This document shows positions 8,555-17,368 of a stretch of DNA of 64,000 nucleotides, piece after piece; the stretch's first letter is position 1, and each line of letters opens with the position of its first letter. Under the pieces are notes generated by a model. It saw only the letters and a program-made list of their open reading frames with translations, was not told the origin of the DNA and made no database searches. The position numbers were made by a program, and so were the translations under genes. The stretch lies in NCBI RefSeq assembly GCF_016862635.1, contig NZ_BONI01000001.1, positions 124,001 through 188,000 on the forward strand, read 5' to 3'. The DNA comes from Catellatospora coxensis. Lineage in GTDB: Bacteria > Actinomycetota > Actinomycetes > Mycobacteriales > Micromonosporaceae.

Positions 8555-9706
8555 CTACGGCAGTGCCAGCATCTGGTCCAGCGCCACCCGAGCGTGGTGC
8601 GCGGTGTCGGGATCGACCGTGATCTGGTTGGGCACCCGCCCCGCGACCAGCTCCTCCAGCGCCCAGACGAGGTGTGGCAGGTCGATGCGGTTCATCGTGG
8701 AGCAGTAGCAGACCGTCTTCTCCAGGAACATGACCTGCTTGTCCGGGTGCGCGGCGGCCAGCCGCCGGACCAGGTTCAGCTCGGTGCCCACGGCCCACGC
8801 GGAGCCGGGCTCGGCCGCCTCCAGCTTCTTGATGATGTACTCCGTCGAGCCCACGTGGTCGGCCGCGGTCACCACGTCGTGCCGGCACTCCGGGTGCACC
8901 AGGATGTTCACGCCCGGCACCTGCTCGCGCATGGCCTGCACGTTCTCCAGGGTGAACCGGCCGTGCACCGAGCAGTGCCCGCGCCACAGGATCATCTTGG
9001 CGTCGCGCAGCTGCTGGTCGGTCAGGCCGCCGTTGGGCTTGTGCGGGTCGTAGAGCACGCAGTCGTCGAGCGAGTAGCCCATCTCCAGCACCGCGGTGTT
9101 GCGCCCCAGGTGCTGGTCCGGCAGGAACAGCACCTTCTCGCCCTGGGCGTACGCCCAGTCGAGCGCGCGCTTGGCGTTGGAGGAGGTGCAGACCACGCCG
9201 CCGTTGCGGCCGACGAAGCCCTTGATGTCGGCGGAGGAGTTCATGTAGGTGACGGGCACCACGGAATCGGAGATACCGAGGTCGCTCAGCAGGTCCCAGC
9301 ACTGCTCGACCTGCTCCAGCACGGCCATGTCGGCCATGGAGCAGCCCGCGGCCAGGTCCGGCAGGACCACGCGCTGGGTCTCGGAGGTGAGGATGTCGGC
9401 CGACTCGGCCATGAAGTGCACGCCGCAGAACACGATGAACTCGGCGTCGGGCCGCGCGGCGGCCTCACGGGCCAGCTTGAACGAGTCGCCGGTCACGTCG
9501 GCGAACTGGATGACCTCGTCGCGCTGGTAGTGGTGGCCGAGGACGAAGACCCGGTCACCGAGCGCGGCCTTGGCGGCGGCGGCACGCTCGACCAGCCCGG
9601 GGTCGCTGGGCGCGGGCAGGTCGCCCGGACAGTCGACGCCGCGTTCCGAGTTCGAGTCCTTGCCGCGGCCGAGCAGCAGCAGTACGGGAGCAGTCACGCC
9701 CCCCAT
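8555..9706 (-). CDS. nadA: Quinolinate synthase
   Basis: Condenses iminoaspartate with dihydroxyacetone phosphate to quinolinate in NAD synthesis; a [4Fe-4S] enzyme. 383 residues. Recognisable are GHHYQRDEVIQFAD, the cluster cysteines in IVFCGVHFMAE, LVHPECRHDV and ETVCYCSTMN, and the threefold repeated domain layout. ATG 9706 (M-G-G-V-T-A-P) is used; GTG 9697 is an alternative, and the frame extends farther upstream without conserved content. NadB and NadC are not next to it. Confidence 0.93.
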   Translation of the reverse strand: MGGVTAPVLLLLGRGKDSNSERGVDCPGDLPAPSDPGLVERAAAAKAALGDRVFVLGHHYQRDEVIQFADVTGDSFKLAREAAARPDAEFIVFCGVHFMAESADILTSETQRVVLPDLAAGCSMADMAVLEQVEQCWDLLSDLGISDSVVPVTYMNSSADIKGFVGRNGGVVCTSSNAKRALDWAYAQGEKVLFLPDQHLGRNTAVLEMGYSLDDCVLYDPHKPNGGLTDQQLRDAKMILWRGHCSVHGRFTLENVQAMREQVPGVNILVHPECRHDVVTAADHVGSTEYIIKKLEAAEPGSAWAVGTELNLVRRLAAAHPDKQVMFLEKTVCYCSTMNRIDLPHLVWALEELVAGRVPNQITVDPDTAHHARVALDQMLALP

Positions 9707-9885
9707 CGTCGCACCAACCCGGCACAGCAGGCTCGCCCCGGCGGCTGTGGCCTGCCCCACGGCGGCGCTGCCACTCACCGGGGGCCGCGGCTCGGCGGCA
9801 GCGCGCCCGGTCGTCGGCGGCCAGACGTGGGACGCGGTCACGCCGGTCGTCTGCGCGGCGGGGGCGGGTCACTATCGTGCAGCCC

Positions 9886-11097
9886 ATGCGAGTGCTGATC
9901 TGTCCCGACAAGTTCGCCGGCACGCTCACCGCGGTGGAGGCGGCGCAGGCCGTCGCCGAGGGCTGGCGGGAGGCTGCCGCGGCGGACGAGCTGATCTGCC
10001 GCCCCATCGCCGACGGCGGCCCCGGCTTCGTCGAGGTGCTGCACGCCTCGATCGGGGGCGAGCTGGTCGAGGTCGACACGACCGACCCGCTGGGCCGCGC
10101 GGTCCTCGGCGCGGTGCTGCTCGCCGGGGACGAGGCGGGCACAGCGTACGTGGAGAGCGCCCAGGCCTGCGGCCTGCACCTGGTCGAGCCGGGGGAGCGG
10201 GACCCGAGAATCACCTCCTCGTACGGCCTCGGCGCGCTGATCGAGGCGGCCGTCGCGCACGGCGCCCTGCGCGTGGTGATCGGGCTCGGCGGCTCGGCCA
10301 CCAACGACGGCGGCGCGGGCCTGCTCGCCGCCCTCGGCGCGGTCGGCCTCGACGCGGCCGGCGAGCCGCTGGCCCCCGGCGGCGCGGCCCTCACCACCTG
10401 CGCGTCCCTCGCGCTGGCGAGCACCGTCGCGGGCCGCACGCCCGCCCCCGGCAGCGCCGACGCGACCGGCTCAGGCGGCGGAGGGGCCCCCGCGGGGGCC
10501 GGTCTGCTCCCCGCCGGAGTCGAGCTGATCGCCGCGACCGACGTCGACAACCCGCTGACCGGCCTGCACGGCGCGTCCGCGGTGTACGGCCCGCAGAAGG
10601 GGGCCACCCCGCAGGATGTGACGCTGCTCGACGCCGCCCTGGCCAACTGGGCCGCGGTGCTCGAACGGGAGCTGCCCGGCTGCCCGGCGAAGCTGGCCGA
10701 GCTGCCCGGCGGCGGCGCGGCGGGCGGGCTCGGCGCGGCGATCCTGGCCCTGGGCGGCACGGTCGCCTCCGGCATCGACCTGGTCCGCGAGCTGACCGGC
10801 CTGGACGAGGTGCTGGAGAACGTCGACCTGGTGATCACGGGCGAGGGCTCGTTCGACCACCAGTCGCTGCGCGGCAAGGCGATCTCCGGCCTGGCCGGCG
10901 CGGCCCGCGACCTCGGCATCCCGTGCGTGGTGCTGGCGGGCCGCGTCACCACCGGCCGCCGCGAGCAGGGCGCGGCCGGCGTCACCGAGGCCCACGCCCT
11001 GGTCGACCACTTCGGCAGCGTCGACCTCGCCCTCGCCGAACCCGCCCGCGGCCTCCGCGAACTGTCAGCTCGCCTGGCCCACCAGTGGTCCCGCTGA
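9886..11097 (+). CDS. Glycerate kinase (GckA/GlxK family)
   Basis: ATP-dependent phosphorylation of D-glycerate, a step in glyoxylate and serine breakdown. 403 residues; family hallmarks are CPDKFAGTLTAVEAAQAV at the N-terminus, PIADGGPGF, IGLGGSATNDGGAG and GEGSFDHQSLRGK near the C-terminus. ADGGPGF replaces the more usual ADGGEGT. A Gly/Ala/Pro-rich insert of about 25 residues (around 195-220) is a low-complexity loop. ATG 9886 is preferred to GTG 9877 because it begins M-R-V-L-I-C-P-D-K-F. It ends 9 bases before repeat A copy 2. Confidence 0.9.
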   Translation: MRVLICPDKFAGTLTAVEAAQAVAEGWREAAAADELICRPIADGGPGFVEVLHASIGGELVEVDTTDPLGRAVLGAVLLAGDEAGTAYVESAQACGLHLVEPGERDPRITSSYGLGALIEAAVAHGALRVVIGLGGSATNDGGAGLLAALGAVGLDAAGEPLAPGGAALTTCASLALASTVAGRTPAPGSADATGSGGGGAPAGAGLLPAGVELIAATDVDNPLTGLHGASAVYGPQKGATPQDVTLLDAALANWAAVLERELPGCPAKLAELPGGGAAGGLGAAILALGGTVASGIDLVRELTGLDEVLENVDLVITGEGSFDHQSLRGKAISGLAGAARDLGIPCVVLAGRVTTGRREQGAAGVTEAHALVDHFGSVDLALAEPARGLRELSARLAHQWSR

Positions 11098-11105
11098 CCC
11101 CAAGC

Positions 11106-11160
11106 AAAGGAAGGGCACCTTCCCATCGCTATGCGTAGAGGAAGGTGCCCTTCTTAACGC
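11106..11160. repeat. Intergenic repeat family A, copy 2
   Basis: Starts AAAGGAAGGGCACCTTC and ends GGTGCCCTTCTTAACGC. The two GGAAGGGCACCTT motifs face each other (GGAAGGGCACCTTCC against GGAAGGTGCCCTTC), making a hairpin of 13-14 bp with a loop of about 17 bases. It lies between the convergent glycerate kinase and MFS genes and can act as a bidirectional terminator. Related to 1049-1103. Confidence 0.78.
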
Positions 11161-11201
11161 CGTACCGGCGATGATCGCTGCCCTGATGTCGAAATCTGCG
11201 G

Positions 11202-12686
11202 TCAGGCTGCACTTTCTGACACCAGATAGCGATCATCCTCGCGCGCCACCCGGTGGGCGGCGTGGCGGCCCGGTCGCCGACCCAGCACGGCGGCGAGCAG
11301 GCCGAGCAGCGAGATCGCGGTGACCACGGCGATGGCGGTCGGGAACGTGTCCGGCAGGCGGCCCGGCACGATGGGCCCGCCGCCGACCACCGCCGACGTG
11401 ACGGCCAGCGCGACCGCCCCGCCGACCTGGAACGAGCTCTGCACCAGCCCGGAGGCCAGCCCCTGCTCGTCGTCGGCGACGCCGTTGGTCGCCTGCACGT
11501 TCAGCGCGGAGAAGCTCAGCGCGAAACCCAGCCCGAGCAGCAGCGCGGTCGGCAGGATCACGGTGAGGAACGCCGGCTCCGGCCCGGCCCGCAGGAACAG
11601 GGCGTACGCGGCGACGAACGCGACCATGCCGAGCGCGATCAGCCGCCGGGTGCCGTACCGCGTGATCAGCCTGCCGACCACCGGCCCGGAGCTCGCCACG
11701 ATGATCCCGGCGGGCAGCAGCGACAGCGCCATCTGCAGCGGCGACCAGCCCAGCACGTTCTGCAGGTACAGCGCGACGATGAACTGGAAGCTCAGGTAGC
11801 CGCCGGACACCGCCATCGCGGTGAGGTCGGCCCGGACCAGGCTGCGGTTGGCGAAGACGCCCAGGCGCACCAGCGGGTGGGCGACGGTGCGCTCGGCGAT
11901 CACGAACGCGGCGGCCAGCGCCACGACCAGGGCCAGCGAGCCGAGGGTACGCAGCGAGGTCCAGCCCGCCTCGGGCGCGTTGACGACCGTGAACACGAGC
12001 AGCAGCAGCGCGCCGGTGGAGGTGGCCGCGCCGAGCACGTCGTACCCGCCGGGGTTGCGGGCGCCGTCGCGCGGGATCAGCCGCAGGCCCGCGATCAGGG
12101 CGAGCACCGCCAGCGGCGCGGGCAGCAGGAAGGTGACACGCCAGTCGATCTCGGTGAGCAGCCCGCCCAGGATCAGGCCGGAGGAGAAGCCGCTGGCCCC
12201 GAACACGGTGTAGATGCCCAGCGCCCGGTTGCGCACCGGCCCCTCGCGGAAGGTCGTGGTCAGGATGGACAGGCCCGCCGGCGCGGTGAACGCCGCGGCC
12301 AGGCCCTTGACGAACCGGGTCGCGATGAGCAGCGTGCCGTCCTCGACCAGGCCGCCGAGCACGGACGCGCCCGCGAACACGGCCAGGGCGACGAGCAGCA
12401 CCCGGCGGCGGCCGAGCAGGTCGGCGGTGCGCCCGCCGAGCAGGAGCAGGCCGCCGTAGCCGAGCACGTAGCCGCTGACGATCCACTGCAGCGTCGCGGT
12501 GGACAGACCCAGGTCGGACTGGATGGCGGGCAGGGTCACGCCGACCATCGAGACGTCGAGGCCGTCGAGGAAGAGCACCGCGCACAGCACCAGCAGCGTG
12601 CCCCACAGCCGCGGGGTCCAGCGCTGGTCCGCGGCGGCCGGAGAGGTGTCGGGGGCAGGTGGCGACAGCGTCGCGGTGGAGGACAT
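11202..12686 (-). CDS. MFS drug exporter, 14-helix (EmrB/QacA) type
   Basis: 494 residues with fourteen predicted membrane segments. Motif A is visible as L-L-G-G-R-T-A-D-L-L-G-R-R-R and motif C-like glycines in A-S-G-F-S-S-G-L-I-L-G-G-L-L-T. The family couples proton uptake to drug export. ATG 12686 is chosen; an open extension upstream crosses the intergenic palindromes and is unlikely. Divergently transcribed from a MarR regulator with an 85-bp shared region, a standard arrangement for a substrate-inducible exporter. Confidence 0.9.
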   Translation of the reverse strand: MSSTATLSPPAPDTSPAAADQRWTPRLWGTLLVLCAVLFLDGLDVSMVGVTLPAIQSDLGLSTATLQWIVSGYVLGYGGLLLLGGRTADLLGRRRVLLVALAVFAGASVLGGLVEDGTLLIATRFVKGLAAAFTAPAGLSILTTTFREGPVRNRALGIYTVFGASGFSSGLILGGLLTEIDWRVTFLLPAPLAVLALIAGLRLIPRDGARNPGGYDVLGAATSTGALLLLVFTVVNAPEAGWTSLRTLGSLALVVALAAAFVIAERTVAHPLVRLGVFANRSLVRADLTAMAVSGGYLSFQFIVALYLQNVLGWSPLQMALSLLPAGIIVASSGPVVGRLITRYGTRRLIALGMVAFVAAYALFLRAGPEPAFLTVILPTALLLGLGFALSFSALNVQATNGVADDEQGLASGLVQSSFQVGGAVALAVTSAVVGGGPIVPGRLPDTFPTAIAVVTAISLLGLLAAVLGRRPGRHAAHRVAREDDRYLVSESAA

Positions 12687-12700
12687 GGTCGGTACGTTAG

Positions 12701-12727
12701 TTGCACGTGCATTGAATGCGCAAGCAT
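12701..12727. promoter_or_regulatory. Candidate MarR operator in the divergent promoter region
   Basis: Three overlapping palindromes: GCACGTGC (12703-12710), GCATTGAATGC (12709-12719) and ATGCGCAAGCAT (12716-12727), inside a TTGC...GCAA frame (12701-12723). MarR dimers commonly bind TTG-N-CAA palindromes in such divergent regions. On the minus strand TTGCGC and TAACGT, 18 bases apart, could be the -35 and -10 of the exporter gene, so a bound repressor would block it. Confidence 0.5.
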
Positions 12728-12771
12728 AAAATGCGTTCACACTTACTGCGCCTGCATGTTAAGCTCCGCAC

Positions 12772-13146
12772 ATGCCCGACGAGGTGGCCGTGCAGGCATG
12801 GCGAGAGTTGTCCCGGCAGTACGCGACGCTCTCCTGCGCCCTGGAGAGCGCGCTGCAGGAACAGCACCAGCTCGGCATGAGCGAGTTCGAGGTGCTCGAC
12901 CGGCTGGTCGGCGCGCAGGACTGCACCGGGCTGCGCATGCAGGAACTCGGCGAGCAGATCCACCTCAGCCAGAGCGCGCTGTCGCGCACCGTCGCCCGCC
13001 TGGAGAAGGACGGCCTGGTGGAGCGGCAGCTCTGCACCTCCGACCGGCGCGGGGTGTTCGTGCACCCCACCGACGCCGGCCGGGAACGGCACGCCGCGGC
13101 GCGGCCCACCCACCGCGCCGTCATCAACACCACACTGGGCGAGTAG
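12772..13146 (+). CDS. MarR family transcriptional regulator
   Basis: 124 residues with the MarR winged helix: M-S-E-F-E-V-L-D-R-L, recognition helix L-S-Q-S-A-L-S-R-T-V-A-R-L-E-K-D-G-L-V and wing C-T-S-D-R-R-G-V-F-V-H-P-T-D-A-G. Most relatives have 140-160 residues; this one ends soon after A-R-P-T-H-R-A-V, so the last dimerisation helix is missing or very short. It probably represses the divergent exporter gene and itself through the palindromes at 12701-12727. Confidence 0.85.
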   Translation: MPDEVAVQAWRELSRQYATLSCALESALQEQHQLGMSEFEVLDRLVGAQDCTGLRMQELGEQIHLSQSALSRTVARLEKDGLVERQLCTSDRRGVFVHPTDAGRERHAAARPTHRAVINTTLGE

Positions 13147-13232
13147 CCCGTGAGGCGCTCTGGGGAATCAAACCGGGGCGCGCTAGCGTTACCTCGAAGG
13201 ATTATCAGCACTTCACGCTTGGGGAGCACCAC

Positions 13233-13601
13233 GTGACGACGCCCGACATCTCGACGCCCGACAGCAAGACGGACGCCACCGGCATCAACCTCACCGAGGT
13301 CGCGGCCGGCAAGGTCAAGGCTCTGCTGGAGCAGGAGGGTCGCGACGACCTCCGGCTGCGGGTCGCGGTTCAGCCCGGTGGCTGCTCCGGCCTGCGCTAC
13401 CAGCTCTTCTTCGACGAGCGTGAGCTCGACGGCGACATCGTCAAGGAGTTCGGCGGCGTCGAGGTCGTCGTCGACCGGATGAGCGCGCCCTACCTGGCCG
13501 GCGCCACCGTCGACTTCGCCGACCGCATCGACGCGCAGGGTTTCACCATCGACAACCCGAACGCCGGCGGCTCCTGCGCCTGCGGCGATTCGTTCCACTG
13601 A
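13233..13601 (+). CDS. erpA: A-type Fe-S cluster carrier (HesB/IscA/ErpA)
   Basis: Carries and inserts Fe-S clusters into target proteins. 122 residues with the three conserved cysteines, one in PGGCSGLRYQ and two in SCACGDSF at the C-terminus. GTG 13233 follows a GGGGAG ribosome-binding site at about 8 bases. The first 22 residues are a polar extension before N-L-T-E-V-A-A-G-K-V. It corresponds in position to Rv2204c of M. tuberculosis as I recall it, near the cytochrome genes, whose Rieske protein needs a cluster. Confidence 0.9.
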   Translation: MTTPDISTPDSKTDATGINLTEVAAGKVKALLEQEGRDDLRLRVAVQPGGCSGLRYQLFFDERELDGDIVKEFGGVEVVVDRMSAPYLAGATVDFADRIDAQGFTIDNPNAGGSCACGDSFH

Positions 13602-13681
13602 CACGAAGCGCCGGTGGAACCCGGCAAGCACGATCACTGATCGTCTGAGCTTCACCGCCGCCCGCTGTGGGCGACGACACA

Positions 13682-13712
13682 AGCGGCACTCCGGCCACGC
13701 TGGAGTGCCGCT
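13682..13712. terminator. Hairpin terminator after erpA
   Basis: AGCGGCACTCC (13682-13692) pairs exactly with GGAGTGCCGCT (13702-13712) across a 9-base loop, 80 bases past the erpA stop and before the next gene on the same strand. Confidence 0.7.
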
Positions 13713-13774
13713 GTCGTATGTGCGTCAACCGGTACGCTTTCCGCGCCCATCTTTCGCCGACCTGAAGGTCAACC

Positions 13775-14749
13775 ATGAAGATCTGCGTTACCGGATCGAT
13801 CGCCACGGATCACCTGATGCACTTCCCGGGCCGCTTCGCGGACCAGCTCATCGCCGACCAGCTGGACAAGGTCTCGCTGTCGTTCCTGGTCGACGACCTC
13901 GTGATCCGGCGCGGCGGCGTCGCGGCGAACATGGCCTTCGGCATGGCCAAGCTGGGCCTGCGCCCGGCCCTGGTCGGCGCGGTCGGCGCGGACTTCGCCG
14001 ACTACCGCTCCTGGCTGGAGCGCAACGGCGTCGACTGTGACTCTGTGCACGTCAGTGAGGTGGCGCACACCGCCCGCTTCGTCTGCACCACCGACGAGGA
14101 CCTGTGCCAGGTCGCCTCGTTCTACGCCGGCGCCATGAGCGAGGCCCGCAACATCGAGCTGTCCCCGGTGCACCAGCGCCTCGACGGCCTCGACCTGGTC
14201 ATCGTCGGCGCGAACGACCCGGTGGCGATGGTGCGCCACTCGCAGGAGTGCCGCGACCGGGGGTACCCGTTCGCCGCCGACCCCTCGCAGCAGCTGGCCC
14301 GGATGAGCGGCGAGGACGTGCTGCAGCTCATCGACGGGGCGGAGTACCTGCTCACCAACGAGTACGAGAACTCGCTGCTGGAGCAGAAGACCGGCCTGAC
14401 CTCGGACGAGGTGCTGGAGCGGGTCAAGGTGCGGGTCACCACACTGGGCAAGAACGGCGTCCGGATCACCGGCCGCGACTTCGCGCCGATCCACGTGCCG
14501 GTCGCCCGCGAGATCCAGGTGTACGACCCGACCGGTGTCGGCGACGGCTTCCGGGCCGGCTTCTTCGCCGCGCTGTCCTGGGGCCTGGGCCTGGAACGGG
14601 CCGCGCAGGTCGGCGCGCTGCTGGCCACGCTGGTCCTGGAGACGGTCGGCACCCAGGAGTACGACGTCGAGCCGGACAACTTCCTCAAGCGCCTGGCCGA
14701 GTCCTACGGCGACTCCGTCGCCGCAGACATCCGCCCCCACCTGAACTGA
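13775..14749 (+). CDS. PfkB-family carbohydrate/adenosine kinase
   Basis: 324 residues, the length I recall for the mycobacterial adenosine kinase AdoK (Rv2202c), which has the same neighbours. The N-terminal GSIATDHLMHFPG and RRGGVAANMAFGMAKLGL, and the C-terminal anion-hole and catalytic Asp motif DPTGVGDGFRAGF, mark the ribokinase family. Adenosine is the likely substrate by synteny; ribose or another sugar cannot be excluded. GAAGG lies upstream of ATG 13775. Confidence 0.85.
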   Translation: MKICVTGSIATDHLMHFPGRFADQLIADQLDKVSLSFLVDDLVIRRGGVAANMAFGMAKLGLRPALVGAVGADFADYRSWLERNGVDCDSVHVSEVAHTARFVCTTDEDLCQVASFYAGAMSEARNIELSPVHQRLDGLDLVIVGANDPVAMVRHSQECRDRGYPFAADPSQQLARMSGEDVLQLIDGAEYLLTNEYENSLLEQKTGLTSDEVLERVKVRVTTLGKNGVRITGRDFAPIHVPVAREIQVYDPTGVGDGFRAGFFAALSWGLGLERAAQVGALLATLVLETVGTQEYDVEPDNFLKRLAESYGDSVAADIRPHLN

Positions 14750-14781
14750 CCTGCCCGGCGCCACGCGCCCGGTTTTTCATA

Positions 14782-14840
14782 GACGATGGCCTATCACATC
14801 GAAAATCCGGCACCCGGATTCGATGTGATAGGCCATCGTC
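14782..14840. terminator. Long hairpin, repeat family B copy 2
   Basis: The arm starting GACGATGGCCTATCACATCG (14782) pairs with the arm ending at 14840. The paired region is about 27 bp with a 2-base A bulge, an inner AATCCGG/CCGGATT stem and a 3-base loop. It lies between convergent genes and can terminate both. It shares its core with 6982-7040; where the copies differ, the opposite arm changes to match. Confidence 0.8.
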
Positions 14841-14885
14841 GATTTCAAACGCGCGGCGGCGCGGCGGGGCCGCGGTGCGGGGTCG

Positions 14886-15125
14886 TCAGCTGAGGCGACG
14901 CACGTCGAAGGCGGGGGAGCCGTCGACGGAGACCGCGCCGACGTACTGCTGAGCGCGCATGCGGCACCACGCGGGGATGTCCACGGCGGCGGCCGGGTCG
15001 TCGGCGAGCACGCGCACCACCGCGCCGACCGGCGCCGACGGCAGGCGCTTCGCGAGGGCGATCACCGGCAGGGGGCAGCGCTGCCCCAAGCAGTCCAGTA
15101 CGTCGACCGGGGTGTCCGGGTTCAC
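14886..15125 (-). CDS. TusA-family sulfurtransferase
   Basis: 79-residue sulfur carrier with the family active-site segment L-D-C-L-G-Q-R-C-P-L-P-V near residue 15, where the Cys before P-L-P carries the persulfide. The GTG start overlaps the stop of the cysteine desulfurase gene (GTGA). The desulfurase can load sulfur onto this protein for thiolation or cofactor synthesis; the final acceptor is unknown. A second Cys pair position is not obvious; Cys in P-A-W-C-R-M-R is not a family residue I recognise. Confidence 0.85.
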   Translation of the reverse strand: MNPDTPVDVLDCLGQRCPLPVIALAKRLPSAPVGAVVRVLADDPAAAVDIPAWCRMRAQQYVGAVSVDGSPAFDVRRLS

Positions 15126-16258
15126 ATGCCCACCTCCGCCCGCAACGACGCGACGATGCCGGGCAGCTCGGCGAGGAAGCGTTCCACCTGGTCGGCGGTG
15201 GTGTCGCGGTGCAGTGACAGCCGGATGTTGCCATGGGTCAGCACTCCCATCGCGGCGAGCACGTGGCTCGGCCGCAACGTGGAGGACGTGCATGCCGAAC
15301 CGGAGGAGACCGCGAAGCCGCGCCGGTCGAGGGCGGTGAGCAGCGCCTCGCCGTCGACGTACAGGCAGGAGAAGGTCACGATGTGCGGCAGCCGGTCGGC
15401 CGGGTCGCCCACGATCTCGACGTCGGGCACGGTCGCCGCGACGGTGGCGCGTACGTGGTCGACCAGGGCGGACAGGCGTTTTGTTTCCTGCGCCGCGGTC
15501 TGGTGCACGGCGTGCAGCGACGCGGCCGCGGCGAGGATCGCGGGCAGGTCGGGCGCGCCGGGGAAGCGGCCGGACTCCCGGTCGTCGGCGGGGTAGGGCG
15601 ACACCCAGCGGGTGCCTTTGCGCACCACCAGCAGACCGACCCCGGGCGGGCCGCCCCATTTGCGGGCCGAGCCGGTCAGCAGCGACCAGCCCTCCGGTAC
15701 GGGCGTCCGGCCCAGTGACTGCGCGGCGTCGACGTACAGCGGCACGCCGGCCGAGCGGCACGCGGCCGCCGCCGCGGCGACCGGCTGCACCGTGCCGACC
15801 TCGTGACTCGCGCTGATCAGTGCGGCGAGCGCCACACCGGGTGCGGTGACGGCCCGGGTCCACGCGTCCAGGTCGACGCGGCCGAGCAGGTCGACGGGCA
15901 CCTCGGCCTCCGCGCCGCCGTCGCGTGCGTGCCGCTCGCCGGCGTGCAGCACGGCCGAGTGCTCGATCGCCGAGCGGACCAGGGTCGCGCCGGCGCGGCG
16001 GCGGCCGGCCAGTCCACCCAGGACGGCGGCGTGCGCCGCGGTGCTGCCGCTGCTGGTGAAGCTCAGTTCGTCCGGGCGTACGCCCAGGACCTGCGCGATC
16101 GTGGCGCGCGCCGCGTCGAGCAGCATGCGCGCCCGGCGGGCCTGGGTGTAGAGCTTGCCCGGGTCGGCCCAGCCGTCGTCGAGCGCGCCGAGCAGCGCCT
16201 CGCGGGCGGCCGGGTGCAGCGGTGCCGCGGTCGCCGCATCGAAATACGCGCCGCGCAC
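15122..16258 (-). CDS. Cysteine desulfurase (NifS/IscS-like)
   Basis: PLP enzyme that releases sulfur from cysteine as an enzyme persulfide. 378 residues: Y-F-D-A-A-T-A-A-P-L-H-P at the N-terminus, PLP Lys in T-G-S-A-R-K-W-G-G-P-P-G-V-G, catalytic Cys in S-S-G-S-A-C-T-S-S. The Lys is usually preceded by His; here it is Arg. GTG 16258 has AGGGCGA at 5 bases and begins next to the conserved Y-F-D; longer starts up to 16501 are open but unlike the family. Coupled to the TusA gene and divergent from ctaC. Confidence 0.88.
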   Translation of the reverse strand: MRGAYFDAATAAPLHPAAREALLGALDDGWADPGKLYTQARRARMLLDAARATIAQVLGVRPDELSFTSSGSTAAHAAVLGGLAGRRRAGATLVRSAIEHSAVLHAGERHARDGGAEAEVPVDLLGRVDLDAWTRAVTAPGVALAALISASHEVGTVQPVAAAAAACRSAGVPLYVDAAQSLGRTPVPEGWSLLTGSARKWGGPPGVGLLVVRKGTRWVSPYPADDRESGRFPGAPDLPAILAAAASLHAVHQTAAQETKRLSALVDHVRATVAATVPDVEIVGDPADRLPHIVTFSCLYVDGEALLTALDRRGFAVSSGSACTSSTLRPSHVLAAMGVLTHGNIRLSLHRDTTADQVERFLAELPGIVASLRAEVGM

Positions 16259-16488
16259 GTCTTCGCCCTGATCGATTGGTCCGGCCTGCCGGGGATCTCC
16301 CACCCCTCGACGGTATCGTGATCTAGCGGTGACGGCAGTCGTCGCCGTCACCGATTCCCGCGGACACGCCGGATCACCGGGCCGACCCCAGGCCCGGCCG
16401 GGGCCCCGGGGTGAAGTACTCTGCGACCGTCGGTCACGCCCCTCACCGGTGCGTCCGAAGGTGGCGCTGCTAAGGGAGGCAGGAGCAG

Positions 16489-17358
16489 GTGGTCGCAACA
16501 CGAGCCCGCAGGCGAGCCGTCGGCTTGAGCGCGATGTCGGTCATCACGGTGACCCTGCTCGCGGGGTGCAACGTCGGCGCGGCGTTCGATGGATTCGGCT
16601 GGCCCCAGGGCGGCATCACCCAGCAGTCCGAGCGGATGTACGACCTCTGGGTCGGTTCGGTCGTCGCGGCGCTCGCGGTGGGCGTCTTCGTGTGGGGTCT
16701 GATCTTCTGGTGCGTGGCGGCCTACCGCCGCAAGCGCGGTGACGCCGACCTGCCCACGCAGACGCGGTTCAACCTGCCGATCGAGATCCTGTACACGGTG
16801 CTGCCGTTCCTGGTGATCGCGGTGCTGTTCTACTACACCGCCGTCGTGCAGACCGACGTGAACAAGCTGACCAAGAACCCGGACGCCACCGTCGAGGTCG
16901 TCGCGTTCAAGTGGAACTGGCAGTTCAACTACCTCTCCAACCCCGGCCTCGACGCCGAGAAGGTGGAGAGCACGCCCGGCGACAGCAACTACATCCCGGT
17001 CGTGGTCGTGCCGGTCGGCAAGACGGTGCGCTTCGTCGAGCACAGCAACGACGTCATCCACTCGTTCTGGGTGCCGGAGCTGCTGTTCAAGCGCGACGTG
17101 TTCCCGGGCAACGTGATCAACGAGTTCGAAGTGAACATCACTCAGGTGGGCAGCTACGTCGGCCGGTGCGCCGAGCTGTGCGGCACCTACCACTCGATGA
17201 TGAACTTCGAGCTGCGCGCCGTGACGCCGGAGAAGTACGCGCAGTTCGTGGCGGCACTGAAGGCGGGCAAGAGCACTCCCGAGGCGCTGACGGCGATCGG
17301 TGAGACGCCCTACGCCACGACGACGACTCCGTTCCCGACCCTGCGCACCGCGAACTGA
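16489..17358 (+). CDS. ctaC: Cytochrome c oxidase subunit II
   Basis: Electron entry subunit of the aa3 oxidase. 289 residues: a lipoprotein signal with V-T-L-L-A-G-C at residues 17-24, two transmembrane helices, then a periplasm-facing cupredoxin domain. CuA ligands are in R-C-A-E-L-C-G-T-Y-H-S-M-M and the earlier His in E-H-S-N-D-V-I-H-S-F; the aromatic patch is K-W-N-W-Q-F-N-Y. GTG 16489 follows GGGAGGCAGGAG. In this order ctaF comes next; ctaD is absent from the window. Confidence 0.95.
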   Translation: MVATRARRRAVGLSAMSVITVTLLAGCNVGAAFDGFGWPQGGITQQSERMYDLWVGSVVAALAVGVFVWGLIFWCVAAYRRKRGDADLPTQTRFNLPIEILYTVLPFLVIAVLFYYTAVVQTDVNKLTKNPDATVEVVAFKWNWQFNYLSNPGLDAEKVESTPGDSNYIPVVVVPVGKTVRFVEHSNDVIHSFWVPELLFKRDVFPGNVINEFEVNITQVGSYVGRCAELCGTYHSMMNFELRAVTPEKYAQFVAALKAGKSTPEALTAIGETPYATTTTPFPTLRTAN

Positions 17359-17368
17359 GGCTGGAGAC

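Noticed and set aside
11170-11237. ATGATCGCT/AGCGATCAT inverted arms around the MFS stop codon
   Set aside because: Arms are only 9-10 bases, 50 bases apart and enclose the end of the coding region; weak compared with repeat A just beside it.
13147-13232. Frameshifted C-terminus of the MarR gene
   Set aside because: The 86 bases after the stop do not encode a recognisable dimerisation helix in any frame; the protein is simply short.
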